Source: UBA1240 sp045599185 (GTDB lineage: Bacteria > Spirochaetota > Spirochaetia > Treponematales > Treponemataceae). From it: a stretch of DNA of 64,000 nt. How positions within the stretch are numbered: the stretch's first letter is position 1; every line of letters begins with the position of its first letter. The position numbers and the translations under genes were made by a program. Positions 42,115-50,807 of the stretch are shown one piece after another. Below the pieces are notes generated by a model. That model was not told where the DNA came from. It saw only the letters and a program-made list of their open reading frames with translations, and did no database searches. The DNA is taken from assembly GCA_045599185.1 (NCBI GenBank), contig JAZRVO010000003.1:1-64000 (forward strand), given 5' to 3'.

Positions 42115-42678
42115 TTATTCAGCAATTACAAGTTTTTTTTGGGCAAGATTTTGCAGAATCAATTCAACAATCTGGTCAGGATTGTATTTTGCAGTATCAA
42201 TTACCAAATCGCAGAAACCGTAATCGCTGTTGTCAATGCCGTAAAGCTGCATGTAGCGTGCCGAATCTTCAGAATCGCGTTTTTTGGTAAAGGCCATAAT
42301 TTCATTTAAATCGCCGCCTTCACGGTTCAAAATACGTTCGGCACGGGTCTGTTCGCTGGCAAGCAGAAAAACCTTAAAATCGGCTTCTTTCAGCATCCAT
42401 ACGGCAAGGCGCGAACCAAGTACGCAGGATTCTTTACGGGCAAGTTCAACCTGACGATTGTCTACAAGCTTGTCAAAGCTGTCATCTTTTTTTGCAGCTT
42501 CAAGAATCTGTGCAAGCGTCATGCCTTTTTCAGCGGCAAGCTGCCTGAAAGTAAAGTTGATTAAAGTAACGTTCAGTTTTTGGGCAAGCAAGGTGCTTAC
42601 GGTTGTATTGCCGCAGCCGCTTTTGCCAGAAATTGCAATTCTCAGTTCCTTATTCTGCGGAATTTTATATTCGTTCAT
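42115..42678 (-). CDS. Cytidylate-kinase-like protein
   Basis: 187 residues from ATG 42678 (GGAG upstream). IAISGKSGCGNTTVSTLLAQKLN is a P-loop of the CMP-kinase-like type (GCGNTT), and DNRQVELARKESCVLGSRLAVWM resembles the NMP-binding part. REGGDLNEIMAFTKKRDSEDSARYMQLYGID is the lid region. It probably phosphorylates CMP/dCMP; it is shorter than the canonical Cmk and closer to the archaeal form. A nucleoside or other small-molecule kinase is an alternative. Confidence 0.75.
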   Translation of the reverse strand: MNEYKIPQNKELRIAISGKSGCGNTTVSTLLAQKLNVTLINFTFRQLAAEKGMTLAQILEAAKKDDSFDKLVDNRQVELARKESCVLGSRLAVWMLKEADFKVFLLASEQTRAERILNREGGDLNEIMAFTKKRDSEDSARYMQLYGIDNSDYGFCDLVIDTAKYNPDQIVELILQNLAQKKLVIAE

Positions 42679-42778
42679 AATTTTCTCCATTTTATCAATT
42701 TTCTCTAAAACTATTATTTCAGTTCAATTGCAAAATAACCCGTTCAGGCAAATATTTAAAAACTCTAAGTTTGTCGGT

Positions 42779-43645
42779 CTATTCAATATTTCTAATCTGT
42801 TCTCGGATATTTTCCAAAGCATCTTTTGCAGCAATTACCATTGCCCCAACTTCCGAAAACTGATTTTTTGAACCGATTGTGTTAATTTCACGGTTCATTT
42901 CCTGACAAATAAAATCCAGTTTTCTGCCGGGTGCAGGATTTTTCTCAATTTCCTGCTTTGCAGCCAGAATATGGCTTTTTAAGCGAACAATTTCTTCATT
43001 AATTGTATATTTTACAAGCAGCGCTGCAACTTCCTGCAAAACCCTGCCCTCGTCAACGGCATCGCCAAGAACTTCTTCAAAGCGCTTAACCACGTTTGCC
43101 TTAAAAATTTCTTCCATTTTAGGCTGCCACTGGGTAAAAAATTCAGCACAATCTTCAATTTTAGCAAGCATTTTCTTAATGTCGGCGCACAAATTGTCGC
43201 CTTCACGCTGGCGGTCAGCCACAAACTGAACAAGTGCCCGGTCAAGAACCGGCTGAAGAAGCGACCAGTAATAATCGTTGTCATATTCGCGCTGAACATT
43301 CAAAACGCCTTCCTGCTGAATTATCAGTTCCAGCGGAACGGCTTCGCTGCGGCCAAGAGCCTGAGCAATGCGCGTAATTTCTGCGGCATAGGCAGTTGCA
43401 GCGCCGGTATCTGCAAAAACAGAAAGCTTTGAATTTTTTTCGCGAATTTTTACAAAAACATCAACTTTACCGCGTGCTATTGCCGCCGCAATTTTTTCAC
43501 GCACCGGCATTTCAAGCCGGCTAAAAAAAGAAGGCAAATTAACAGACAAATCCAAAAAACGCGAATTATAGGATTTTACCTCTACCGAAATGGAAATATC
43601 TTCGCCATGCCATTCTTCAAAGGCATAACCAGTCATACTTTTCAT
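42779..43645 (-). CDS. YicC-family endoribonuclease
   Basis: 288 residues. MKSMTGYAFEE with VEVKSYNSRFLDLSVNLPSFFSRLEMPVREKIAAAIARGKVDV is the YicC N-terminal domain, and GRKLDFICQEMNREINTIGSK the C-terminal DUF1732 signature with conserved acidic residues. YicC-type enzymes are ring-shaped RNases. GGAG precedes the ATG. It lies upstream of the CMP-kinase-like gene on the same strand, where many bacteria have gmk. Confidence 0.9.
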   Translation of the reverse strand: MKSMTGYAFEEWHGEDISISVEVKSYNSRFLDLSVNLPSFFSRLEMPVREKIAAAIARGKVDVFVKIREKNSKLSVFADTGAATAYAAEITRIAQALGRSEAVPLELIIQQEGVLNVQREYDNDYYWSLLQPVLDRALVQFVADRQREGDNLCADIKKMLAKIEDCAEFFTQWQPKMEEIFKANVVKRFEEVLGDAVDEGRVLQEVAALLVKYTINEEIVRLKSHILAAKQEIEKNPAPGRKLDFICQEMNREINTIGSKNQFSEVGAMVIAAKDALENIREQIRNIE

Positions 43646-43685
43646 AAAAAATCTCCAAATATTCTGAAATTTCTATTTTAGTAAT

Positions 43686-45230
43686 TTAGTCTAATTTTTC
43701 TAATTTCTCAAAACTATCAACAATTGCTCTGCCAATTTTCCAGTTGTCACCAGCGCCCATGGTAATGAACAAATCGCCGTCTTGTAAAATTTCCCTGACA
43801 TAAGGCAAGGCATCAAGAATTTCTTCGTAATAAACCACATTCTGATGATTTTCCTTTGTTTTTTCAAATAAAACCCTGCCATTTACAGTTCCGTCGTATT
43901 TTTCACGGGCAGAAGGATAAATTTTGTGCAGAATTACAACATCCGCCGCAGAAAAACTTGCAGCAAACTGGTCTAAAAGAGCGGCAGTACGGCTGTAAGT
44001 GTGAGACATAAAATCCACGATTATGCGCCGGTTTGGATAGAAAAGCCTTAACCCTTCAAGGGTTGTTTTTATTGCTGTAGGATGATGAGCGTAATCGTCC
44101 ATTACCAAAATGCCATCATTTTTGACATTTTGGAGATTTTGCACATTTTTTTCATTTTCCGCGGTTTCAGTTTCCGGTACTTTAAGCAGCGAAATTATTT
44201 CACTGCGGCGTTTTGCACCGCAAAAAGCAGCAAAACCGTTTTTAAGGCAGAGGAATGTTTCAGTCATTCCCGGAATTACGGAAGTTTTCTGCTGGGCAGA
44301 AGTTTTTAAAAGTTCGCAGGCCAGGGCACAGGCGGCGGTGGCGTTGCGCAAAAGATGAATGCCGGGCACTTTTAAATAGAAATCGCCGTCAAAAGCGGCA
44401 ATTCTGAAATACTGCCGGCCATCTTCAATTTTTCCAATTGTAAGCTGATAATCGCCCTTAGCCGTTACGCCGTAAGGAATAAGCTCAACATCCGGCCGCA
44501 GTTTTTCAATAATTTCAGCAACTTCGCACGCACCGGCTTCGTCGGCACAGTAAATAAGCTGGCCGCCTTCTGGCAAAAGTTTTGCATAATCAGCAAATGC
44601 ATCGCGAATGGATTCGTAAGTTGGATAATAGTCTTCGTGGTCGCTTTCAACGCTGGTTAAAATAATTTTCTGCGGATGAAAGTCCATAAAATGCCGCTGG
44701 TATTCGCAGGTTTCTGCAACAAAAAAATCGTTGCCGTTGTTAAGGGTGCATTTATCGCCAAAAGAACTGATGATGCTGCCGGCCAAAACCTGTGCAGGCA
44801 AATTGAGAGATTTTATGAGAGTGCCGACGAGACCGGTTGTAGTAGTTTTGCCGTGCACGCCGGCCACGCCGCAGCTGTAAGTTAAAGCACTTATTTCACC
44901 CAAAGCCTGAGTATAAAGCAGAATCGGTATGTTTTTTTTCTGGGCTTCAATAAGGTCGGGGTTCTGGTCAAGTTTATATGCAGAAGAATAAATTACAAGC
45001 TGAACATCGTCCGTAACATTTTGGGCTGAAAAAGTTGTAAAAGGCTTGATTTTCAATTTTTCAAGAATTTCGTCGGTATAAAAACGTTCCGGCACGTCAC
45101 TGCCCGTAATAATTGCGCCGCGTGCGCAGCAAATTTCAACTAAAGCCGCCATTCCGGTGCCTTTAATTCCAACAAAATGTATTTTGAAACCCTGCAAATT
45201 TTGGGGTAAAAGATTTTTTTTCGATGACAT
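43686..45230 (-). CDS. murC: UDP-N-acetylmuramate--L-alanine ligase
   Basis: 514 residues. FVGIKGTGMAALVEICCARGAIITGSD is the N-terminal Rossmann domain, GVAGVHGKTTTTGLVGTLIKS the ATP loop, and VMDDYAHHPTAIKTTLEGLRLFYPNRRIIVDFMSHTYSRT the MurC/Mpl C-terminal block. It adds the first peptide residue to UDP-MurNAc. Mpl (recycling ligase) has the same blocks, but this is the only such gene in view. It carries an extra loop near residue 370. A TATAAT box lies 7 bases before the ATG and no ribosome site is seen, so it is probably leaderless. Divergent from folC. Confidence 0.85.
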   Translation of the reverse strand: MSSKKNLLPQNLQGFKIHFVGIKGTGMAALVEICCARGAIITGSDVPERFYTDEILEKLKIKPFTTFSAQNVTDDVQLVIYSSAYKLDQNPDLIEAQKKNIPILLYTQALGEISALTYSCGVAGVHGKTTTTGLVGTLIKSLNLPAQVLAGSIISSFGDKCTLNNGNDFFVAETCEYQRHFMDFHPQKIILTSVESDHEDYYPTYESIRDAFADYAKLLPEGGQLIYCADEAGACEVAEIIEKLRPDVELIPYGVTAKGDYQLTIGKIEDGRQYFRIAAFDGDFYLKVPGIHLLRNATAACALACELLKTSAQQKTSVIPGMTETFLCLKNGFAAFCGAKRRSEIISLLKVPETETAENEKNVQNLQNVKNDGILVMDDYAHHPTAIKTTLEGLRLFYPNRRIIVDFMSHTYSRTAALLDQFAASFSAADVVILHKIYPSAREKYDGTVNGRVLFEKTKENHQNVVYYEEILDALPYVREILQDGDLFITMGAGDNWKIGRAIVDSFEKLEKLD

Positions 45231-45237
45231 ACCATCA

Positions 45238-45243
45238 ATTATA
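45238..45243 (-). promoter_or_regulatory. -10 box of murC
   Basis: TATAAT on the minus strand, 7 bases from ATG 45230. It lies in a 46-base gap shared with the folC -10 box. Confidence 0.5.
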
Positions 45244-45261
45244 TATCAAATTTGTTATATA

Positions 45262-45270
45262 TGCTAGAAT
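45262..45270 (+). promoter_or_regulatory. Extended -10 box of folC
   Basis: TGC then TAGAAT (45265-45270), six bases before ATG 45277. No -35 hexamer is obvious. Confidence 0.45.
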
Positions 45271-45276
45271 AGCGGA

Positions 45277-46695
45277 ATGGATATTTCAATTATTGGCTTT
45301 GAAACATGGCTTGAATCGGCCACAAATTACGAAAAACAGCGCAAAATCGGCACTTTTTCTTTGGATACGATTAAATTTTTAACTGAAAAATTACAGAATC
45401 CGCAGAACAGCTACAGCAGCATTCACGTTGCAGGTTCTAAAGGAAAAGGTTCAGTTTCTGCCATGTGCAGCGCAATTTTGCGTCAGGCCGGATTTGACTG
45501 CGGTTTATACACGTCGCCCCATATCCTGAATTTTCTGGAACGCGTTACAAACGCCGGCGAATTTTTCAGCCACCAGGTTTACCAAAAATCCGCAAGCCAG
45601 CTTATTAGCTTTATAGAAGAAAATACAGAAATTTTAGATAAAATGGACTTAAATCAGGCTTCGTGGTTTGAATTATTAACCCTTTTTGCCTTTTTATGCT
45701 TCAAAAATCAAAATTGCCAGTGGGCAGTTTTTGAAACCGGCCTTGGCGGCAGGTTTGATGCAACAAACGTACTTTTGCCCAAAGTAAGCGTTTTAACGCC
45801 AATTGAACTTGAACACACCGAATATCTTGGCAACACAATTGAACAAATTGCAGGCGAAAAAGCCGGAATTATAAAACCCAGCGTGCCGGTTTGCGTTGCC
45901 TTTCAAAAAGAAGAAGCGGAAAAAGTTTTTATCCAAAGCGCAAAACAGAACGATTCGCCAATATATTTGCTGAAAAGTGCCTTAAAAAGCATAAATTATC
46001 AGCATAAAAGCGGCAAAAACATGGTTGAAATTGATTTCGGCGATTTTGCATTTGAAAATTCTACCCAACCGGCATTCAGCAGAAAAATTTGCGCCAACTT
46101 GCAGCTTTTCGGCGAAATTCAGGCACAAAACGCCGCACTGGCAAGCCTTGCCGTAAAATGCGCCATGCCGCAAATATCAGAAGAAACAATTGAAAAAGGT
46201 TTGGAGCAGGCTTTTTTACCCGGAAGGTTTGAAATTTTAGACATTATGTATGAAAAATCAGACAAAACAACAATTATTTTAGATGGTGCCCACACTGTAA
46301 ACAGCGTTTCACTTTGCCTGCAAACTTTTAACGATATTTTTTCAAACCAAAACTATAACCTTTTGTTTGCCTGTGCCGCCGACAAAGACGTTGAAAACAT
46401 TGCCCCATTATTTTTTGACGAAAACAATAATAAACCCAAAAACATCAGCCTTACAAAACCGGGCGACATAAAAAAAAGCGATTTAAGACGTCTGTTAACT
46501 GCATTTGCGCCGCTTTGCAACAAACATGCAGTTAACTACACAATAAGCGAAGACTTTGAAGCAACAATAGAAAATGCCGTAAAAGATGCTGCCCAAAGCA
46601 GAAATATTCTAGTAGTAACAGGTTCCTTCTATCTGGTTGCGGAAGTTAAAAAAATTATTAAACAGAAATCAATTTTTAAGCCAGCAGAATTTTAA
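45277..46695 (+). CDS. folC: Folylpolyglutamate/dihydrofolate synthase
   Basis: 472 residues. SSIHVAGSKGKGSVSAMCSAILRQAGFDCGLYTSPHILNFLERV is the Mur-ligase-type ATP loop of FolC, and AVFETGLGGRFDATNVL, LTPIELEHTEYLGNTIEQIAGEKAGIIKP and DGAHTVNS are the other signatures. It adds glutamate to folates and may also make dihydrofolate. The start codon sits at the predicted transcription start, so the message is probably leaderless. Codon 1-25 precede the usual domain start. Confidence 0.92.
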   Translation: MDISIIGFETWLESATNYEKQRKIGTFSLDTIKFLTEKLQNPQNSYSSIHVAGSKGKGSVSAMCSAILRQAGFDCGLYTSPHILNFLERVTNAGEFFSHQVYQKSASQLISFIEENTEILDKMDLNQASWFELLTLFAFLCFKNQNCQWAVFETGLGGRFDATNVLLPKVSVLTPIELEHTEYLGNTIEQIAGEKAGIIKPSVPVCVAFQKEEAEKVFIQSAKQNDSPIYLLKSALKSINYQHKSGKNMVEIDFGDFAFENSTQPAFSRKICANLQLFGEIQAQNAALASLAVKCAMPQISEETIEKGLEQAFLPGRFEILDIMYEKSDKTTIILDGAHTVNSVSLCLQTFNDIFSNQNYNLLFACAADKDVENIAPLFFDENNNKPKNISLTKPGDIKKSDLRRLLTAFAPLCNKHAVNYTISEDFEATIENAVKDAAQSRNILVVTGSFYLVAEVKKIIKQKSIFKPAEF

Positions 46696-46710
46696 TGAAT
46701 GCATTCGCTG

Positions 46711-46744
46711 GTAACGTATTACTGATAACATGTAACACATTACT
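46711..46744. repeat. Imperfect 21-bp direct repeat after folC
   Basis: GTAACGTATTACT (46711-46723) and GTAACACATTACT (46732-46744) lie 21 bases apart in the gap between convergent genes. No terminator is visible here. Confidence 0.5.
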
Positions 46745-46799
46745 AGTGACAATTTTTACATATTTTAAGCTCGGTTAAAAAAAACAGGCAGCAGCACAA

Positions 46800-47687
46800 T
46801 TAAAAGCTTTGTTCGGCTTCAATAGAAAAAACGCATGGGTTGCCAGTAACCGGGTGCAAAAACCGCATCTGGCTTGCATGCAGCTGAAGCGGAATGTTTT
46901 GAAAACCTGCTGACTGAACAGCATTTTGAGAACTTTCGTTATTTTTTAAATTTTCAGCATTTAAAGCCGTTTGCCCGCAATGCAAACCGGCAGCAATTTT
47001 TCCATTTTCTTCAATTTGCTGTGCCTGATACTGTTTATAAACCGGGCAATACAGAAAATCGCCAATAATTGGCAAGCCAGCCCACGCCAAATGGGCGCGA
47101 ATCTGGTGCTTGAACCCCTTATTCAGCGCACACTGAACGGAATAAATCTGCGCGTTGTTATAAACGGCCAGTTTGCTGCTAATTTTTTTAATTTTTTCAA
47201 TAGTTGTGGTATATTCGCCTTTTTCAGCTTTTTTGGCCGCTGCCGTGCTGCTGTTTTCGCCGCAGTCAACCGGCCTTACCTCACTGCGCCCCTTGCCGTA
47301 ATACCTGAAAAGCGACGTTATTTTTTTACCATTAGAAGGAACAAAATTACAAACCGGAAAATCCTGATTTTTCTGACTGGTACAAAATGCGGTGTAAATT
47401 TTTGTAAAAGTTCCCTGCTGCTGCTGCACCCAAAGGTTATCAAATGCAGGCTGGTTAAGAGCCACAACAAAAAGCCCGTGGGTTGCAGTATCCAGCCTGT
47501 GAACAAGACCGTGTTCCACGCTTTTTTTGCCGTAAACGCTGCGCCCTGTTTCAAACTGCTTCAAAACTTCTTCAAGCGCGGTGTTATGTTCGCCTTCAGC
47601 CAGCGGTGCCGTTGGCAAATTGTGGGCTTTTTCTGCAACAACAAAATCATCGCAGTGATAAATTATTTTTACGCCGTTTTTACACAT
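46800..47687 (-). CDS. RluA/RluD-family pseudouridine synthase, S4-less
   Basis: 295 residues from ATG 47687, which overlaps the stop of the upstream synthase gene by eight bases; the frame is open to 47816 only through that gene. IIYHCDDFVVAEKAHNLPTAP and GLVHRLDTATHGLFVVAL carry the catalytic Asp in HRLD. There is no S4 domain, and the linker segments are longer and less conserved than in RluD. Its RNA target is unknown. Coupled to the neighbouring paralogue. Confidence 0.85.
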   Translation of the reverse strand: MCKNGVKIIYHCDDFVVAEKAHNLPTAPLAEGEHNTALEEVLKQFETGRSVYGKKSVEHGLVHRLDTATHGLFVVALNQPAFDNLWVQQQQGTFTKIYTAFCTSQKNQDFPVCNFVPSNGKKITSLFRYYGKGRSEVRPVDCGENSSTAAAKKAEKGEYTTTIEKIKKISSKLAVYNNAQIYSVQCALNKGFKHQIRAHLAWAGLPIIGDFLYCPVYKQYQAQQIEENGKIAAGLHCGQTALNAENLKNNESSQNAVQSAGFQNIPLQLHASQMRFLHPVTGNPCVFSIEAEQSF

Positions 47688-48639
47688 AAGACCAGGGCTG
47701 TTTTTCGTACATTTCGTGCAGTTTTTTAAGTACTTTTTTAAAACGCCGGGGAATTGGCGCAGAAAACTGATGAAATTCTTCACTTTCTGGCAGGCGAATA
47801 CCCAGTGTTTTTGCATGAAGCATCAAAGTTGCGCTGTCAAAAACGGCATCTTTTTTACCGTAAATCGGGTCACCCAAAATCGGGCAGCCTAAATATTTCA
47901 TGTGAACGCGAATCTGGTGAGTGCGGCCGGTTTTCAGCTTTAGCTTCATCAGTGAATAAGGACCAAAAACGCCGATGCAGCGGTAAATTGTATGGGCAAA
48001 CTTGCCTTTGTCAATTTCACACGCAGTAAATTTCTTTCTGTTTCTGCTGTCGCGGCAAATGCCCGTTTTTATGCTGCCGTGTGGTTCTTTAGGGCGGCCA
48101 ATAACAATTGCAACGTATTCTTTTTTTACGCGCCTGGTCTGAAACTGGTTCTGCAACCAGGAAAGAGAATCCCGGTTTTTGGCACTGATAATTACGCCCG
48201 ATGTATCTTTATCAAGGCGGTGAACAATGCCGGGGCGCAAAAGCACACTGTTTTCTTCAGCAGAAAATGCAGTAGGCGCAACGCCATTGTGAAAAAGCAG
48301 GGCATTTACCAGCGTGCCCGACCAGTTTCCGGCCGCCGGATGAACAACCATTCCCTGCTTTTTGTTTACAACACAAACATTTTCATCTTCGTAAACAATT
48401 TCCAAAGGAATATCCTCGCCTTCAAGGTTTTCGGGCTTGGCTTCTTCCCATTCAATTTCAATTTTGTCGCCGGCCTTTACGTTTTTAGAAAGTTTAGAAG
48501 GCTTTCCGTTCAAGGTTAAGCTTGTAAGCGAATTTTTAAGTCGGGAACGCGGCATTCCATTAGGAATTGAAGCAATATAGGCATCAAGGCGCACAGGCAC
48601 AACAATAGAATCTGCAACAGTTATAGATAAAAGAGGCAT
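47680..48639 (-). CDS. rluD: RluD-family pseudouridine synthase with S4 domain
   Basis: 319 residues. An N-terminal S4 RNA-binding domain (RLDAYIASIPNGMPRSRLKNSLTSLTLNGKPSKLS) precedes the catalytic domain, where PGIVHRLDKDTSGVIISAKN has the nucleophilic Asp. KTGRTHQIRVHMKYLGCPILGDPIYG is the second signature. It modifies uridines, in RluD those of 23S helix 69; the exact site here is inferred. AGGAAG precedes the ATG. Confidence 0.9.
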   Translation of the reverse strand: MPLLSITVADSIVVPVRLDAYIASIPNGMPRSRLKNSLTSLTLNGKPSKLSKNVKAGDKIEIEWEEAKPENLEGEDIPLEIVYEDENVCVVNKKQGMVVHPAAGNWSGTLVNALLFHNGVAPTAFSAEENSVLLRPGIVHRLDKDTSGVIISAKNRDSLSWLQNQFQTRRVKKEYVAIVIGRPKEPHGSIKTGICRDSRNRKKFTACEIDKGKFAHTIYRCIGVFGPYSLMKLKLKTGRTHQIRVHMKYLGCPILGDPIYGKKDAVFDSATLMLHAKTLGIRLPESEEFHQFSAPIPRRFKKVLKKLHEMYEKQPWSYV

Positions 48640-48654
48640 AAAACTTCCTGTCTG

Positions 48655-49110
48655 TTAGTTTTGGTCGTGAAAAACCGGAATAATCGTAACATCCGGATCT
48701 AAAAAATCTTCGTTTCTGGCATTCTGGCTGCTGTCTTCCGCACCCTGCAAAACCTGCCCGACAATAAAATCAGCCACACCAATAAGCAAACTTACACCGG
48801 CCGCACCAATAATTATTGCATTCTGTTCTTTTTTTGAAAAATTGGCATTTGAATACTTGTTAATTAAACTTGGGGCGTATTCGCTTTGCATGCCGTGGTT
48901 AAAATACCTGAAAACCGAATACCCGGTTCCAGCCCACATCATGGTAAAAGGCAGCGAACCGAAAGTAACGATTTCGCCACGGCGCAAATTAAGGGTTGCC
49001 TGACTGAATTCAGCAGACGTATACGGTTCCGGCTTGTGTTCGTCTTCTGCAAACACAAGGCACGGCATGGTTAAAAGTAAAAAAATTAAAACAATTGAAA
49101 TTTTTTTCAT
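48655..49110 (-). CDS. Small exported protein of unknown function
   Basis: 151 residues from ATG 49110. A signal peptide (KKISIVLIFLLLTMPCLVFA) is followed by a segment RRGEIVTFGSLPFTMMWAGTGYSVFRYFNHG and a second hydrophobic helix (AIIIGAAGVSLLIGVADFIVG). The upstream frame (to 49206) has no such start and runs into yggS. I recognise no family; probably an envelope protein of treponemes. It is in a cluster yggS - this gene - rluD - S4-less synthase. Confidence 0.65.
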   Translation of the reverse strand: MKKISIVLIFLLLTMPCLVFAEDEHKPEPYTSAEFSQATLNLRRGEIVTFGSLPFTMMWAGTGYSVFRYFNHGMQSEYAPSLINKYSNANFSKKEQNAIIIGAAGVSLLIGVADFIVGQVLQGAEDSSQNARNEDFLDPDVTIIPVFHDQN

Positions 49111-49126
49111 ATTTTTCCGCTTTATT

Positions 49127-49837
49127 TTACTTGTTATAATTTCTTTCGCCAAAAATGGCAGTACCAACGCGCACCACGGTAGACCCGGCTTCAATCGCAA
49201 AGGCAAAATCGCCGCTCATACCCATTGAAAGCTGGCTGAAAGAACAGTTTGAATAATCAGAAAATTTGCGGTTTAGTTTTTGTGCCAGTGCCGCAACATG
49301 TTCAAAGGAATTTTTAATAAGTTCTTCGTCTTCCGCAAGCGGTGCCATTGTCATTAAACCGCAAATTTCAATATGCGGACAGTTTTTAACCAGTTCAACG
49401 GCTGCTTCAACGTCATTTTCTGTTTCAAAACCGGTTTTAGTTTCTTCGCCGGTGTGAATTTCTAAAAAAATGCGCATCTTTTTATCAATTTTGGCCGTCT
49501 GCTTTTCAATTTCCTTAATAAGGTCAAGGCTGTCAACGGAATGAATGCAGCTTGCAATTTTTACAATGTCTTTAACCTTGTTGCGCTGCAAATGACCAAT
49601 CATGTGCAGCTGAATGTCACTGTATTTTTCCAGCAGCTGTGGAAACTTTTCGCAGGCTTCCTGCACGCGGTTTTCGCCAAAAAGTTTCTGACCGGCAAGA
49701 ACAGCCTGTTCAATTTCTTCAACCGGGTGAAATTTGCTTACAGCCATAAGGGCAACATCCTGAGGATTTCTTCCACATTTTACCGCAATCCGGTCAATCT
49801 GGCTGCGTATGTTCTGAATGTTTTCGGCGATACTCAC
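49127..49837 (-). CDS. PLP homeostasis protein YggS
   Basis: 236 residues. VALMAVSKFHPVEEIEQAVLAGQKLFGENRVQEACEKF carries the PLP-binding Lys and the FGENRVQE signature; LMTMAPLAEDEELIKNSFEHV and LSMGMSGDFAFAIEAGSTVVRVGTAIFG complete it. It buffers pyridoxal phosphate in the cytosol; there is no known catalytic reaction. It starts with GTG that overlaps the rsmA stop (GTGA), with AGGAG upstream. Confidence 0.95.
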   Translation of the reverse strand: MSIAENIQNIRSQIDRIAVKCGRNPQDVALMAVSKFHPVEEIEQAVLAGQKLFGENRVQEACEKFPQLLEKYSDIQLHMIGHLQRNKVKDIVKIASCIHSVDSLDLIKEIEKQTAKIDKKMRIFLEIHTGEETKTGFETENDVEAAVELVKNCPHIEICGLMTMAPLAEDEELIKNSFEHVAALAQKLNRKFSDYSNCSFSQLSMGMSGDFAFAIEAGSTVVRVGTAIFGERNYNK

Positions 49838-50694
49838 ATCAATTCTCCTGCAACATCGCTAAGACGCAAAAGGTCTTCAATTTTCAAAGTTTCAGCACGC
49901 AATTTCGGGTCAATTTCAGCTTTCTGCAAGGCAAGTTCTGCTTTTTCGCTGCCGTTCATAAATGCGCCAAGGTTGTTTTTAATTGTTTTGCGCCTGAACG
50001 CAAAAAGTGCGCGCTGCATGCGGCAAAAAAAAGCCGGATCGTTGCAGCGCGGGAAATCCTGTTTTTTTACAAATTTTACGGCACGGCTGTCAACATTCGG
50101 CCTTGGCCAGAAAGAACCGCCGCCCAAATCAATTAAAGGCGTAACGTCATACGCCCACTGGCATAAAACCGCCAGAGAAGAATAATCGTCGCTGCCTGGG
50201 GCGGCACACATGCGCATGGCAACTTCTTTTTGAACAGTGATTACGCCTTTTTCAAAACGCACGCCGGCTGTAATAAGGTCGGCAAAAATGGTAGCAGCAA
50301 TGTTATAAGGCAAATTGCCAAACAAACGTTCCGGCTGCTTTGTATTTTCAAGGTGTTTTTTCCAGGTTTTAAGAACATCGCCTTCAACAAGGCAGAAATT
50401 ATTCATTTCGCCAAAAAATTCTTTTAAAATTGAAGCAAAACCGTGGTCAATTTCAAACGCGGTTAATTCTGCCCCACGGTTCAAAATGTCATAAGTCATT
50501 GCACCAAGACCAGGGCCAATTTCCCAAACAGTTGTTCCCTGCTCAACATCCAGCGCATCAACAAGTTTTTTCCGCGCCGCAGAATTGATTAAAAAGTTCT
50601 GACCAAATTTTTTTTGCATTGCAAGACCGTGCTGGTCTAAAAATTCCTTTAACGAAGCAGGCGAATCGTAATCAACTTTTACGTTTGAACTCAC
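49834..50694 (-). CDS. rsmA: 16S rRNA dimethyladenosine transferase
   Basis: 286 residues. KKFGQNFLINSAARKKLVDALDVEQGTTVWEIGPGLGAMTYDIL is the SAM-binding start, and GNLPYNIA the N-L-P-Y catalytic motif. It dimethylates the two adjacent adenines near the 3' end of 16S rRNA. The start is GTG with GAGGAG five bases upstream. It is co-transcribed with yggS. Confidence 0.96.
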   Translation of the reverse strand: MSSNVKVDYDSPASLKEFLDQHGLAMQKKFGQNFLINSAARKKLVDALDVEQGTTVWEIGPGLGAMTYDILNRGAELTAFEIDHGFASILKEFFGEMNNFCLVEGDVLKTWKKHLENTKQPERLFGNLPYNIAATIFADLITAGVRFEKGVITVQKEVAMRMCAAPGSDDYSSLAVLCQWAYDVTPLIDLGGGSFWPRPNVDSRAVKFVKKQDFPRCNDPAFFCRMQRALFAFRRKTIKNNLGAFMNGSEKAELALQKAEIDPKLRAETLKIEDLLRLSDVAGELM

Positions 50695-50807
50695 AAAAAC
50701 TCCTCAAAAAAAATACCCGATTTCTTCTATTTTAAACATTATTTTGCGCACTATCAAGTAGCCCCCAAACGTAAAAAAACGCATGCCGCAACAACAGCGC
50801 CTGCAAC

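Noticed and set aside
45277..45330. Later in-frame Met as folC start
   Set aside because: No alternative ATG with a ribosome site occurs before the ATP loop, so the leaderless start is retained.
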